Program-made: the position numbers and the translations under genes | Origin: Candidatus Rifleibacteriota bacterium | GTDB lineage: Bacteria > Muiribacteriota > Ozemobacteria > Ozemobacterales > Ozemobacteraceae | Length of the DNA: 64,000 nucleotides | Direction: 5' to 3' | Assembly (NCBI GenBank): GCA_024710355.1 | Contig: JANJUX010000041.1 | Coordinates: forward strand, 154,945 to 218,944 | The notes under the pieces: generated by a model | Seen by the model: only the letters and a program-made list of their open reading frames with translations | The model's database searches: none | What the model was told of the DNA's origin: nothing | Shown here: positions 1-7,049 of the stretch, piece after piece | How the letters are laid out: every line of letters starts with the position of its first letter | Numbering within the stretch: position 1 is the stretch's first letter

Positions 1-1270
1 GGATGTCGGCAATCAGTATGCACAGCCGCCGGCGTTTTCCCTGCAGAAAATCGCGATCATTCGAGGCAAGAATCTCTTTAACCACCGAGTCGCTGACGTA
101 GCGGCCGAAAACCTCGCGCACCCGCCGCCGGTCAAGATAGATAGCCCGATAGGCAATAAAGCGTTCGCAGGCGAGAAGCGCCAGCAGCAGCAACATCGGT
201 CTGACTACCGGTATCACAAGAGGGTCAAACCAGAAAACCGCAATGCCAAGCCAGGCAATGAAAATCAGCGAACCGATTACTATCGCATAAGTTCGGCTTA
301 GCCTGGCAATTACCAGAAGCCCGACCAGCATTGCGACGACTCCCCAGAGCTCATGACCTGGCGTCAGCGGCTGCAGAAAACGATTCCCAAGGATATTGTC
401 GAGAATACTGGCATGCACTTCAACCCCAGGCATGTAGCCAAATGGCGTGGCCTTGAAATCGGTTATGTCGGTAAAGCCGAGCAATACGATCTTGCCGGTC
501 AGGTCAGCAGGCTGCGGGCGGCCGCTGCGGTAAGCTTCGATTATCTGATGCACCGGCACCGTTCTGACAGTGCCACGCGGCCCGCGAAAATTTATCTGCT
601 GCAAAGCCTGTGCTGGTGTAGCGACCTGAGTAACACCGCTGCGCAGGGCTGCCGCCATCGAAACGGCGAACACTGGCCCGGCCGGCCCCTGACCGAACAG
701 CTCAACATGCCTGATCACACCGTCGTGCGAGGTTGCCAGATTAAAGTAGCCGGTATTGTCTTTTTTGGCAATATGCAGCAGGGCTGGGTCAGAAAACACT
801 GGCTGGCCGTGTTCCCAGGCAAAGCCGGCAATAAGAGAGGTTCCTGACGCAACCAGTTCGAGCAGCGCGCTTCTGAATGGCTTGTCGAAGCCGATTTCGC
901 GCAAAAATTTAGGCGGCAGCTCCACCTGCATGCGACCGGCAGTTTCTTTAACATGCTCTCTGATTACGCTTTCAGAGCCAGGAGCAAAAACCAGATCAAG
1001 CAACAACGCCGAAGCCGAAGCATTTTTTACCGCCTGCACCAGTTCGGCATAAACCGGCCCCCAGGCAAACATCGGGCGCCCGGCCCAGGCGAGCGTCTCC
1101 TGATTGATGCCGGCGATCACGATGCGTGAATCGACCTCAACCACGCCACGATGGCGAAACTGCAGATCGAGAACCCGGTTTTCGGCATCGTCAATCAGTC
1201 CGGGGCCGGCGCCGTAAATAATTACACCGAGCAGCAGACAGACTATCCAGCTCAAATAATCGATTCGCAT
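1..1270 (-). CDS. CHASE2-domain nucleotide cyclase, C-terminal part beyond window
   Basis: This is an open frame of about 423 codons read from 1270 down to the window edge, so the 3' part is missing. The ATG at 1270 has an AGGAAA ribosome site just upstream. The protein begins with a short signal-anchor helix (VCLLLGVIIYGAG). An extracytoplasmic CHASE2-like region of about 290 residues follows, containing typical phrases such as RIVIAGINQETLAW, FRGPRGTVRTVPV and GKIVLLGFTD. Two or three membrane helices come next (ELWGVVAMLVGLLVIA and following). The visible end, EVFGRYVSDSVVKEIL then CILIADI, is how the catalytic domain of class III adenylate/guanylate cyclases begins in CHASE2 cyclases. The likely role is an environmental sensor making a cyclic nucleotide. 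The metal-binding aspartates and the substrate-specifying residues lie outside the window, so activity cannot be judged. Confidence 0.8.
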   Translation of the reverse strand, partial: MRIDYLSWIVCLLLGVIIYGAGPGLIDDAENRVLDLQFRHRGVVEVDSRIVIAGINQETLAWAGRPMFAWGPVYAELVQAVKNASASALLLDLVFAPGSESVIREHVKETAGRMQVELPPKFLREIGFDKPFRSALLELVASGTSLIAGFAWEHGQPVFSDPALLHIAKKDNTGYFNLATSHDGVIRHVELFGQGPAGPVFAVSMAAALRSGVTQVATPAQALQQINFRGPRGTVRTVPVHQIIEAYRSGRPQPADLTGKIVLLGFTDITDFKATPFGYMPGVEVHASILDNILGNRFLQPLTPGHELWGVVAMLVGLLVIARLSRTYAIVIGSLIFIAWLGIAVFWFDPLVIPVVRPMLLLLALLACERFIAYRAIYLDRRRVREVFGRYVSDSVVKEILASNDRDFLQGKRRRLCILIADI

Positions 1271-1433
1271 TTTGTTTTCCTGCAATGCAGCTACCGCTTA
1301 ATTTACCACAATCAGTCAGAATCAACACCAATATTCAAACCGTGGTGCGGCAATTCGTCACCAATATAACGAGCAACCCGGCCTGCAGATTCAACTTTTT
1401 TCACCAATCCATTTTTTTGCTCTCGATCCTCAT

Positions 1434-1461
1434 TTCTTCGTTCTTCGTTCTTCGTTCTTCG
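1434..1461. repeat. four tandem 7-bp repeats (TTCTTCG)
   Basis: Four exact, head-to-tail copies of TTCTTCG lie in the intergenic stretch between the cyclase gene and the dehydrogenase operon. The motif immediately adjoins the dispersed repeat at 1471. On the minus strand they create a short spurious reading frame with repeated NEER/KNE residues. I see no gene in 1271-1780. Besides these repeats it holds only the promoter at 1612 and a leader. Confidence 0.85.
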
Positions 1462-1470
1462 ATCTTTGAT

Positions 1471-1498
1471 CCGCGTCAATCCATGTTCATCCGTGGCC
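1471..1498. repeat. dispersed repeat, copy 1 (CATCCGTGGCC type)
   Basis: This 28-base segment matches 29984-30011 with only two differences (positions 4 and 13 of the unit). A degenerate second unit follows at about 1504-1530 (TCATCCATGTTCATTCG). The minus-strand translation gives a TDEHGLTRI-like string. I recall this string from spurious ORFs in many environmental genomes, where related repeats occur between genes. No coding function is supported. Confidence 0.75.
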
Positions 1499-1611
1499 AA
1501 AGTTTCATATTCATCCATGTTCATTCGCAGCCGATGTTTTCCTTCTGTTCCGCACCCATCCCGCTTGTGAAATTTTTCTTTAACCCTGCGTTTAGCATTG
1601 GTGAAAAGTGG

Positions 1612-1640
1612 CTGACAATTTTCGTTTACAGCGTTAAAAT
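1612..1640 (+). promoter_or_regulatory. sigma70-type promoter for the dehydrogenase operon
   Basis: CTGACA at 1612-1617 and TAAAAT at 1635-1640 are separated by exactly 17 bases, five of six matches in each hexamer. Transcription would start near 1647. That gives a leader of about 130 bases before the ATG at 1781, containing a GC-rich, partly self-complementary stretch at about 1687-1722. I do not recognise a riboswitch class in it. Confidence 0.6.
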
Positions 1641-1780
1641 AGCAGGGTACAAAACAAGCTCTTTTATTGACAATTGTATAAAAAAGCGACCCGACCGGCA
1701 GGCCGGGCCGCCAAGCCGGTTAAATCGATTGATGATAATGCATCGGTGATTCTACAGACAGACACACAAGGAGGAAAGGG

Positions 1781-2098
1781 ATGCAATCCCTGCGCATTCA
1801 GGAACACCCGGTATTGAAATTCCCGGAACGTAAACTGGTAAAATTCTTCTTTGACGACCGCGCATATGAAGGTTACGAAGGCGAACCGATCGCCGCCGCC
1901 CTGCATGCCGCCGGTGTCAGAACCCTGCGCCGCAGTCCCCAGAAAAACCGCGCCCGCGGCTTTTTCTGCGCCATTGGTCGCTGTTCAAGCTGCATCATGG
2001 AAGTCGACGGACAGGTAAATATTATGACCTGCATCACTCCGCTCAAGGAAGGCATGAAAATCCGCATGCAGAAAGGGCACGGTGTCATTCACCCATGA
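1781..2098 (+). CDS. [2Fe-2S] ferredoxin-like subunit (HcnA/SoxA type)
   Basis: A 105-aa [2Fe-2S] protein with the single ferredoxin fold found in the gamma/HcnA subunits of hydrogen cyanide synthase, opine, proline and sarcosine dehydrogenases. The fold starts with a beta-grasp segment (KLVKFFFDDRAYEGYEGEPIAAAL). Cluster-binding cysteines follow in FCAIGRCSSC and a last one in IMTC. The start has a strong AGGAGG site. It overlaps the next gene by four bases (ATGA), so the two are translationally coupled. The likely job is to pass electrons between the flavin subunits and the other iron-sulfur subunits of the complex encoded by the four genes downstream. The family assignment is firm. The substrate of the complex is not known from sequence. 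Confidence 0.85.
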   Translation: MQSLRIQEHPVLKFPERKLVKFFFDDRAYEGYEGEPIAAALHAAGVRTLRRSPQKNRARGFFCAIGRCSSCIMEVDGQVNIMTCITPLKEGMKIRMQKGHGVIHP

Positions 2099-3192
2099 GT
2101 CGCAACACTGAAATTTTTGTCATCGGCGGCGGCCCAGCCGGCCTTTCGGCAGCAATTGTCGCCTCACAGCTCGGCGCCAGAACTCTGCTGGTCGACGACA
2201 GCGCCCGCCTCGGCGGCCAGCTGATCAAGCAGACCCACCGTTTCTTCGGCAGCAGCAACCGTGATGCCGGAATCAGAGGCATCACCATTGCCGAAATGCT
2301 CTGCAAAGAAGTTAAAGACGCTTCTGACCGGCTGACGGTTCTTGAGAATACCGCAGCCGTAGGTTTTTACGCGAACAAAGAAGCCGGGATTCTTTCACAG
2401 GACGCCTACGAGCGTGTTTCATATCAGGCCGCCATCGTCTGCACAGGTGCCACCGAGAACAGCCTGACCTTCGAAAACAACGACCTGCCGGGTATTTACG
2501 GCGCCGGCGGCGTTCAGACCCTGATGAACGTGCACGGCATCAAACCCGGCCGCAAGATTCTCATGGTCGGCAGCGGCAATATCGGCCTGATCGTCAGCTA
2601 CCAGCTGCTGCAGGCCGGTGTCGAAGTCGTCGGCCTTGTTGAAGGCATGCCCACCATCGGCGGCTATCTGGTTCACGCCAGCAAAATCCGCCGCCTCGGC
2701 GTGCCGATCTACACTTCGCATACTATTTTAAAAGCACTCGGGGAAACCGGCGTCGAAGGCGCAGTGCTCTGCCGGGTCGACGAGCGATTCCAGCCTGTCC
2801 CCAATACAGAATTAATGATTGAATGTGACTGCATATGCCTCGCAGTTGGCCTGACACCGCTGATCGATCTTTTCCAGCAGGCGCAGTGCCGCATGGTTCA
2901 CGTCGGTGAGCTTGGTGGGCTTGTACCATTGCATGATTCAGCGATGCGCACCACCAATCCCGATGTCTTCGTGGCCGGCGACGCTTCCGGTATCGAAGAA
3001 GCCACCACTGCAATGCTTGGCGGCCGCATCGCCGGTGCCAGAGCCTTCGAAAGCATTCATGGCAAATCACCGAAAGCTGAAGCGATTGTCGAAGAAGCCC
3101 GGGAAGAGCTGCGAACCCTGCGCTCCGGCTCGACCGGCGAACGTATCCGCTGGGGCCGCGAACGCGTTCTCAAGGAGGTTGGAGCATGCTGA
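2095..3192 (+). CDS. FAD/NAD-binding oxidoreductase, alpha (HcnB-like) subunit
   Basis: A 365-aa pyridine nucleotide-disulfide-type flavoprotein. The N-terminal Rossmann motif is GGGPAGLSAA (residues about 9-18). A second dinucleotide-binding motif, GSGNIGL, lies mid-protein, and the C-terminal FAD motif is VFVAGDASGIEEA. It resembles the alpha subunit of multi-subunit dye-linked proline/opine dehydrogenases and HcnB. Those proteins are about 100 residues longer and carry a C-terminal [2Fe-2S] BFD-like domain. That domain is absent here and is encoded separately two genes downstream. The gene overlaps its predecessor by four bases and its successor by seven, so it is clearly part of one operon. 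Confidence 0.85.
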   Translation: MSRNTEIFVIGGGPAGLSAAIVASQLGARTLLVDDSARLGGQLIKQTHRFFGSSNRDAGIRGITIAEMLCKEVKDASDRLTVLENTAAVGFYANKEAGILSQDAYERVSYQAAIVCTGATENSLTFENNDLPGIYGAGGVQTLMNVHGIKPGRKILMVGSGNIGLIVSYQLLQAGVEVVGLVEGMPTIGGYLVHASKIRRLGVPIYTSHTILKALGETGVEGAVLCRVDERFQPVPNTELMIECDCICLAVGLTPLIDLFQQAQCRMVHVGELGGLVPLHDSAMRTTNPDVFVAGDASGIEEATTAMLGGRIAGARAFESIHGKSPKAEAIVEEAREELRTLRSGSTGERIRWGRERVLKEVGAC

Positions 3193-3671
3193 AAAATACC
3201 GGAATCATCACCAGTGAAGAATTAAAACCGGTTCTGCCACCTCAGAACCGCCTCGAAAAGGGGCCGGTGGCCATTATTGAATGCCTGCAGGACATCCCAT
3301 GCGACCCATGCGTATCGGCCTGCCCGGTCAAGGCAATTCAGATGCAGTCCGGCATCACCGACCGGCCGCAGCTTGATTTCGAAACCTGCACCGGCTGCGG
3401 CGCCTGTGTGCCGAAATGCCCGGGGCTGGCAATTTTCATCGTCAACATGAAGCACAATGTTCCGGGCAAAGCGCTGCTGTCGATGAGCTATGAACTGCTG
3501 CCCGTGCCGGCCAAAGATCAGGAAGTCGACGCCCTTGACCGCACCGGCAAGTTCGTCTGCAAGGCAAAAGTCGCCAGAGTCATCAATCCGCCCGCCTACG
3601 ATCGCACCGCGGTAGTCACCATAGAAGTTCCGGCTGATCGTATTAACGACATACGCTCCATCAAAGTTTGA
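3186..3671 (+). CDS. 4Fe-4S ferredoxin subunit of the dehydrogenase complex
   Basis: A 161-aa protein with two cysteine clusters. The first, IPCDPCVSACPVKAIQ, and the second, CTGCGACVPKCPGLAI, are the pattern of a 2[4Fe-4S] ferredoxin (CxxCxxxCP twice). The C-terminal half (about residues 95-161) has no cysteine motif and may dock to a partner subunit. The start lies inside the end of the preceding flavoprotein gene, after an AAGGAGGTTGGAGC ribosome site. Together with the neighbouring [2Fe-2S] and BFD-like proteins it forms the electron-transfer chain between the two flavin subunits. Comparable ferredoxin subunits occur in archaeal four-subunit L-proline dehydrogenases. Confidence 0.85.
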   Translation: MLKNTGIITSEELKPVLPPQNRLEKGPVAIIECLQDIPCDPCVSACPVKAIQMQSGITDRPQLDFETCTGCGACVPKCPGLAIFIVNMKHNVPGKALLSMSYELLPVPAKDQEVDALDRTGKFVCKAKVARVINPPAYDRTAVVTIEVPADRINDIRSIKV

Positions 3672-3685
3672 CAGGGGGAAAGCCA

Positions 3686-3976
3686 ATGAAAATCATCTGC
3701 AGATGTCAGGATGTAACTGAAGACGAAATCATCGCCGCCATCAGACAGGGCGCGACCACTATCGACGAAATCCGCCGCCTGGTACGAGCCGGTATGGGCT
3801 CATGCCAGGGCCGCACCTGCCGCCGCCTCGTTTCACAGATTATCAGCCGTGAGCTTAAAACGCCCGCCGCCGAAATTTATCCGCCAACTTTCCGCCCGCC
3901 CAACCGACCGGTATCTTTCGAGCTTATCAACGCCGAGCTCGCCAGACACGCAGACGAAGAGGGGGAAGAAAAATGA
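3686..3976 (+). CDS. BFD-like [2Fe-2S] protein
   Basis: A 96-aa protein with the bacterioferritin-associated-ferredoxin fold: IICRCQDVTEDEI, then MGSCQGRTC, giving the CxC and CxxxxC pattern that holds a [2Fe-2S] cluster. This domain is normally fused to the C-terminus of the HcnB/alpha flavoprotein. Here it is a free-standing gene. I chose ATG 3686, which follows an AGGGGG site, over the TTG at 3668 that overlaps the upstream stop. The gene overlaps the downstream flavoprotein by four bases. Confidence 0.8.
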   Translation: MKIICRCQDVTEDEIIAAIRQGATTIDEIRRLVRAGMGSCQGRTCRRLVSQIISRELKTPAAEIYPPTFRPPNRPVSFELINAELARHADEEGEEK

Positions 3977-5118
3977 ACAGAGCCTTTGACGCCGTAATCA
4001 TCGGCGGTGGCATTCTCGGCATTTCGACTGCCTACGAACTTGCCCGCGCCGGTATGAAAAATATCTGCGTGCTTGAACGCAAATACCTCGCCAGCGGCTC
4101 GACCGGCCGCTGCGGCGGCGGTTTCAGACAGCAGTGGAGCACCGAAGCCAACACCACGCTTGCCATGGCTTCGGTTCAGCGTCTCGAAGGTCTCGAAGAA
4201 GAACTTGGCTACCGCACTGAATTCTTTCAGGGCGGCTACCTGATTCTTGCCCATAACGAAGAAGAAGAACAGCAATTCGCAAAGAACGTCGCGATGCAGC
4301 GCAAACTCGGTCTCGAAGTCGATATGGTCGACCCCGACGAAGCCCGCAAAATTGTACCGTTCCTCAACACCGAAATGATCCGCAAGGCTACCTGGTGCCC
4401 GAAGGACGGTCATATCAACCCGTTCCTGCTGACGCAAGGTTATGCCAATGCCGCCAAACGTCTGGGCGTCGAAATCCATCTCTGGACAAACGTCACCGGC
4501 ATCATGAAGAAAAGCAACGTCTTCTTCGTCATGACCGAAAACGGCAACACCTACCAGACCCCGCTGCTTTTCAACTGCGCCGGCGGTTTTTCAAAGAGCA
4601 TCGGTCAGATGCTCAACGTCGATATTCCGGTCGACCCGTACCGCCACGAAATTCTCGTCACCGAGCCGGTTGAACGCCTCTGGGATCCGATGGTCATCAG
4701 TTTCAGCGTCGGTCTCTACGCCCGCCAGGAAATGAGCGGCGGCGTGGTAATGGGCATGGGCGACCCGAATGAACCGGTCGGAACCTATGTTGGCAGCTCG
4801 ATGCACTTTATGTATGAGATGAGCAAACGCTTCAGTCAGCTTTTCCCCAAACTCGACAAGCTGCGAATTGTAAGACAATGGGCCGGCCTCTACGAAATGA
4901 CGGCAGATGCCCAGCCGGTTCTTGGCCCGGTCGATGAAGTCGACAATTTCATTCAGGCAAGCGGTTTCTCAGGTCACGGCCTGATGCTGGCCCCGGCCGT
5001 AAGCATGCTGCTCGCCGACCTGGTGGTCAATAAAAAGAAAAGCCCGGTCATCGATGATCTCAACGTTAAGCGCCTCTACAATCTGAAAGACGTCGTCAAG
5101 GAAAAATCAGTCGTCTGA
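3973..5118 (+). CDS. FAD-dependent amine/imino-acid oxidoreductase (DAO family, beta/HcnC subunit)
   Basis: A 381-aa D-amino-acid-oxidase superfamily flavoprotein, like sarcosine oxidase beta, HcnC and the catalytic beta subunit of dye-linked L-proline dehydrogenases. It starts with the ADP-binding motif IIGGGILGISTAYELA and ends with the family signature GFSGHGLMLAPAVS. The phrase GSTGRCGGGFRQQWS resembles the flavin-covering loop of sarcosine/proline dehydrogenases. It is the last of five overlapping genes and should carry the substrate-oxidising site. Proline, hydroxyproline, sarcosine or an opine are all possible. No transporter or catabolic gene nearby decides among them. Confidence 0.85.
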   Translation: MNRAFDAVIIGGGILGISTAYELARAGMKNICVLERKYLASGSTGRCGGGFRQQWSTEANTTLAMASVQRLEGLEEELGYRTEFFQGGYLILAHNEEEEQQFAKNVAMQRKLGLEVDMVDPDEARKIVPFLNTEMIRKATWCPKDGHINPFLLTQGYANAAKRLGVEIHLWTNVTGIMKKSNVFFVMTENGNTYQTPLLFNCAGGFSKSIGQMLNVDIPVDPYRHEILVTEPVERLWDPMVISFSVGLYARQEMSGGVVMGMGDPNEPVGTYVGSSMHFMYEMSKRFSQLFPKLDKLRIVRQWAGLYEMTADAQPVLGPVDEVDNFIQASGFSGHGLMLAPAVSMLLADLVVNKKKSPVIDDLNVKRLYNLKDVVKEKSVV

Positions 5119-5125
5119 TGTACCA

Positions 5126-5154
5126 TTGACGCTTTTTGTTTCCGCCATTAGAAT
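5126..5154 (+). promoter_or_regulatory. sigma70-type promoter for the secreted metallopeptidase-like gene
   Basis: TTGACG at 5126-5131 and TAGAAT at 5149-5154 have a 17-base spacer and lie about 30 bases upstream of the GTG start at 5185. This places a promoter directly after the dehydrogenase operon stop codon. Confidence 0.65.
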
Positions 5155-5184
5155 TGACAAATAATCAAAGCAGGAGGGCCATAA

Positions 5185-6960
5185 GTGAACTATCGCCTTA
5201 AAAATGCCTTTTTCGCGTTTCTTACTGCAGGTGCTCTTTTTTCCGGCGCTGCCTACGGCAGAGCTCCGGTAACCAATATTTCGGGTGACCAGAATCCAAT
5301 CGACGGTGCACTGGTAATGATGCAGCCGGTTACAGTCGGCAAAGGCAATCTTATCGGCGGTTTCCTTGGTAAAACCCTCAATATTCCGAAACAGGTCAAA
5401 ATCGATGACGTCGGCTATCTGGTGTTCGCTCTGGCAGCCGATGCCATTCAGGTCAATCCGGCCGACCCGAAAGGCTACCACGAAAAATCTGTTAAGCCCT
5501 ACCTCACCGACAGCAAAGAAATGACCGATTCTCTCAAACTGAGAAGAACCGCCCGCCAGATCCGTTTTCAGGCCCTCAAAGATGCTATCAGCAAAGCTGA
5601 AGGCCTGAATGACGAACAGAAAAAACGGGTTCTGGAATTCCTTTCGCAGTCGGTCGGTTCACCGATGGTGGTAATGTCGAAATCACCGCTGCCATCGTTC
5701 ATGCCGTCGCCCGGCCCGTGCATGATTCCGCTCGGCGCCGAAATGGTTGCCGACAAAACCGGCAAGCGCCTTGGTATTGAAACTTCGATGATCTGTGTTC
5801 TTGACATCGAATCAGAAGGCAAAAAGCTCTTCTCGGTCGATGACGCCCTTAAAAACGACACTCTCGACCTGGTTGTCGCTCATGAAAATGCGCACGCCAT
5901 CATGTTCGACATGTATGGCAAGCTGTTTCAGAAGATTCAGCGCACCTCTTCGAACGGCCACGACGCTCCGATCATCACCGACGTGGGTCTTGCCTATGTT
6001 GAGGGCTGGGCAGAAGCTTTCGAAGCCGTTTACGGTCCAGCCAACCCCAAACTGGCCGAAAAAGACCGCACCAAATACAACATCTCTGAATTCCTGTATG
6101 CCCGCCAGGACCCGATCCGCCGCGACCGCTACGTCTGGGCCAGCAATGTCGGCAAGAAAACCGGCGTTCTCAAAAACGGCCTGCAGCTGATGTCGACCGA
6201 AGGCGTAATTGCCGGGCATATCTATGACATTCTCACCAGCCGCGCCATAAATGCCCCCTATGAAAAGTGCATTCAGACCATGCTGACCGCCCCGATGAAC
6301 TTCATGGAATTCGTGCAGAACTACGTCAAGCTTTTCCCCGAAGACAAGAAAGTCATCTACCGCATCATGCTCGAAAATTCACATTATGTGACCATGCACG
6401 AAAATGCGGCCGAAAGCTACAAGAACTACTACGAATTCAAGGTCGCCTATACCCAGAAAAAAATCAGCAAAGAAGATTTCACCAAAGCCAAAACCCAGTA
6501 TAAAGCCTATACTGAAGGCCTGTTCGCCGAAGCGATGAAGAACGATAACATCTTCGCCAATGTCGGGCCGCAGATGTGGTTTGCCGGCAAAATCAACCTG
6601 ACCCAGATGAAAAAAGAAGCCAGCGCCGCCAAGAAGTATCTTGCCACTGCCTTCGGCAAAAAGGATGAATTCTACGAATTCAGACTCGATCTGAACACCG
6701 CCACCGTCGAAATGTTCAGAATGATCGGTTTTGCTGAAGCCGATGCCGCCAAACTGGCCAAAGCTCGTGATGAAAAGGGCTTCTTCAAAGGCAACCCGGT
6801 CAGCATAATAAAAGAGATCATTGGTGATGAACGCTTTGCCAAATACAATGCCGTTCTCAACCTGACTCCCTATGACCACACCAAAGCCGATGCCATTGCC
6901 CAGTATAAAGAACAGTCACTGGCTCTGTGGCCCGAAGATATCGCCAAACTCGCCAGATAA
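5185..6960 (+). CDS. secreted HExxH metallopeptidase-like protein with C-terminal helix-hairpin-helix
   Basis: A 591-aa protein with a signal peptide (cleavage near SGAAYG, residues 20-25). I do not recognise the full-length family. Residues 233-237 read HENAH, a zinc-protease HExxH motif in the setting DLVVAHENAHAIMFD. The segment EGWAEAFE (E273, E277) follows 36-40 residues later and could supply the third zinc ligand, as in gluzincins. Near the C-terminus, LNTATVEMFRMIGF followed by DAAKLAKARDEKGFF matches the ComEA-type helix-hairpin-helix pattern, normally a DNA- or protein-contact module. The start is GTG, decided by an AGGAGGG site seven bases upstream. The gene has its own promoter and terminator, so it is monocistronic. 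Peptidase activity is an inference. Confidence 0.7.
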   Translation: MNYRLKNAFFAFLTAGALFSGAAYGRAPVTNISGDQNPIDGALVMMQPVTVGKGNLIGGFLGKTLNIPKQVKIDDVGYLVFALAADAIQVNPADPKGYHEKSVKPYLTDSKEMTDSLKLRRTARQIRFQALKDAISKAEGLNDEQKKRVLEFLSQSVGSPMVVMSKSPLPSFMPSPGPCMIPLGAEMVADKTGKRLGIETSMICVLDIESEGKKLFSVDDALKNDTLDLVVAHENAHAIMFDMYGKLFQKIQRTSSNGHDAPIITDVGLAYVEGWAEAFEAVYGPANPKLAEKDRTKYNISEFLYARQDPIRRDRYVWASNVGKKTGVLKNGLQLMSTEGVIAGHIYDILTSRAINAPYEKCIQTMLTAPMNFMEFVQNYVKLFPEDKKVIYRIMLENSHYVTMHENAAESYKNYYEFKVAYTQKKISKEDFTKAKTQYKAYTEGLFAEAMKNDNIFANVGPQMWFAGKINLTQMKKEASAAKKYLATAFGKKDEFYEFRLDLNTATVEMFRMIGFAEADAAKLAKARDEKGFFKGNPVSIIKEIIGDERFAKYNAVLNLTPYDHTKADAIAQYKEQSLALWPEDIAKLAR

Positions 6961-6980
6961 TCTGCAGCTGATCTCGACAG

Positions 6981-7015
6981 ACAGGCCGCTCCGACCGGGG
7001 CGGCCTGTTTTGTTT
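6981..7015 (+). terminator. Rho-independent terminator
   Basis: A 12-bp stem (ACAGGCCGCTCC with GGGGCGGCCTGT, one G-T wobble) has a GACC loop and is followed by TTTGTTT. It sits 20 bases after the metallopeptidase-like stop codon. Confidence 0.85.
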
Positions 7016-7042
7016 GCAGGCAGGGCCGGTTGCGTTTATAAT
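7014..7042 (+). promoter_or_regulatory. promoter that would give a leaderless glycosyltransferase mRNA
   Basis: A perfect TATAAT at 7037-7042 lies 17 bases after a weak TTGCAG at 7014-7019. The predicted transcription start (7-8 bases after the -10) coincides with the A of the ATG at 7050. No ribosome site precedes that ATG. The -35 overlaps the T-tract of the preceding terminator. Confidence 0.5.
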
Positions 7043-7049
7043 CTCAGGC

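Noticed and set aside
1312..1524. Minus-strand frame of 70 codons between the cyclase and the dehydrogenase operon
   Set aside because: It is made of the heptamer and the dispersed repeat, has no ribosome site, and its translation is the usual false product of that repeat.
1434..1530. CRISPR array
   Set aside because: The heptamers are directly tandem without spacers, and the 28-base unit occurs once plus a degenerate copy. No cas genes are present.
1664..1725. Minus-strand terminator (GC stem followed by TTTTTT)
   Set aside because: The stem has mismatches and no minus-strand gene ends there. The sequence lies in the leader of the plus-strand operon.
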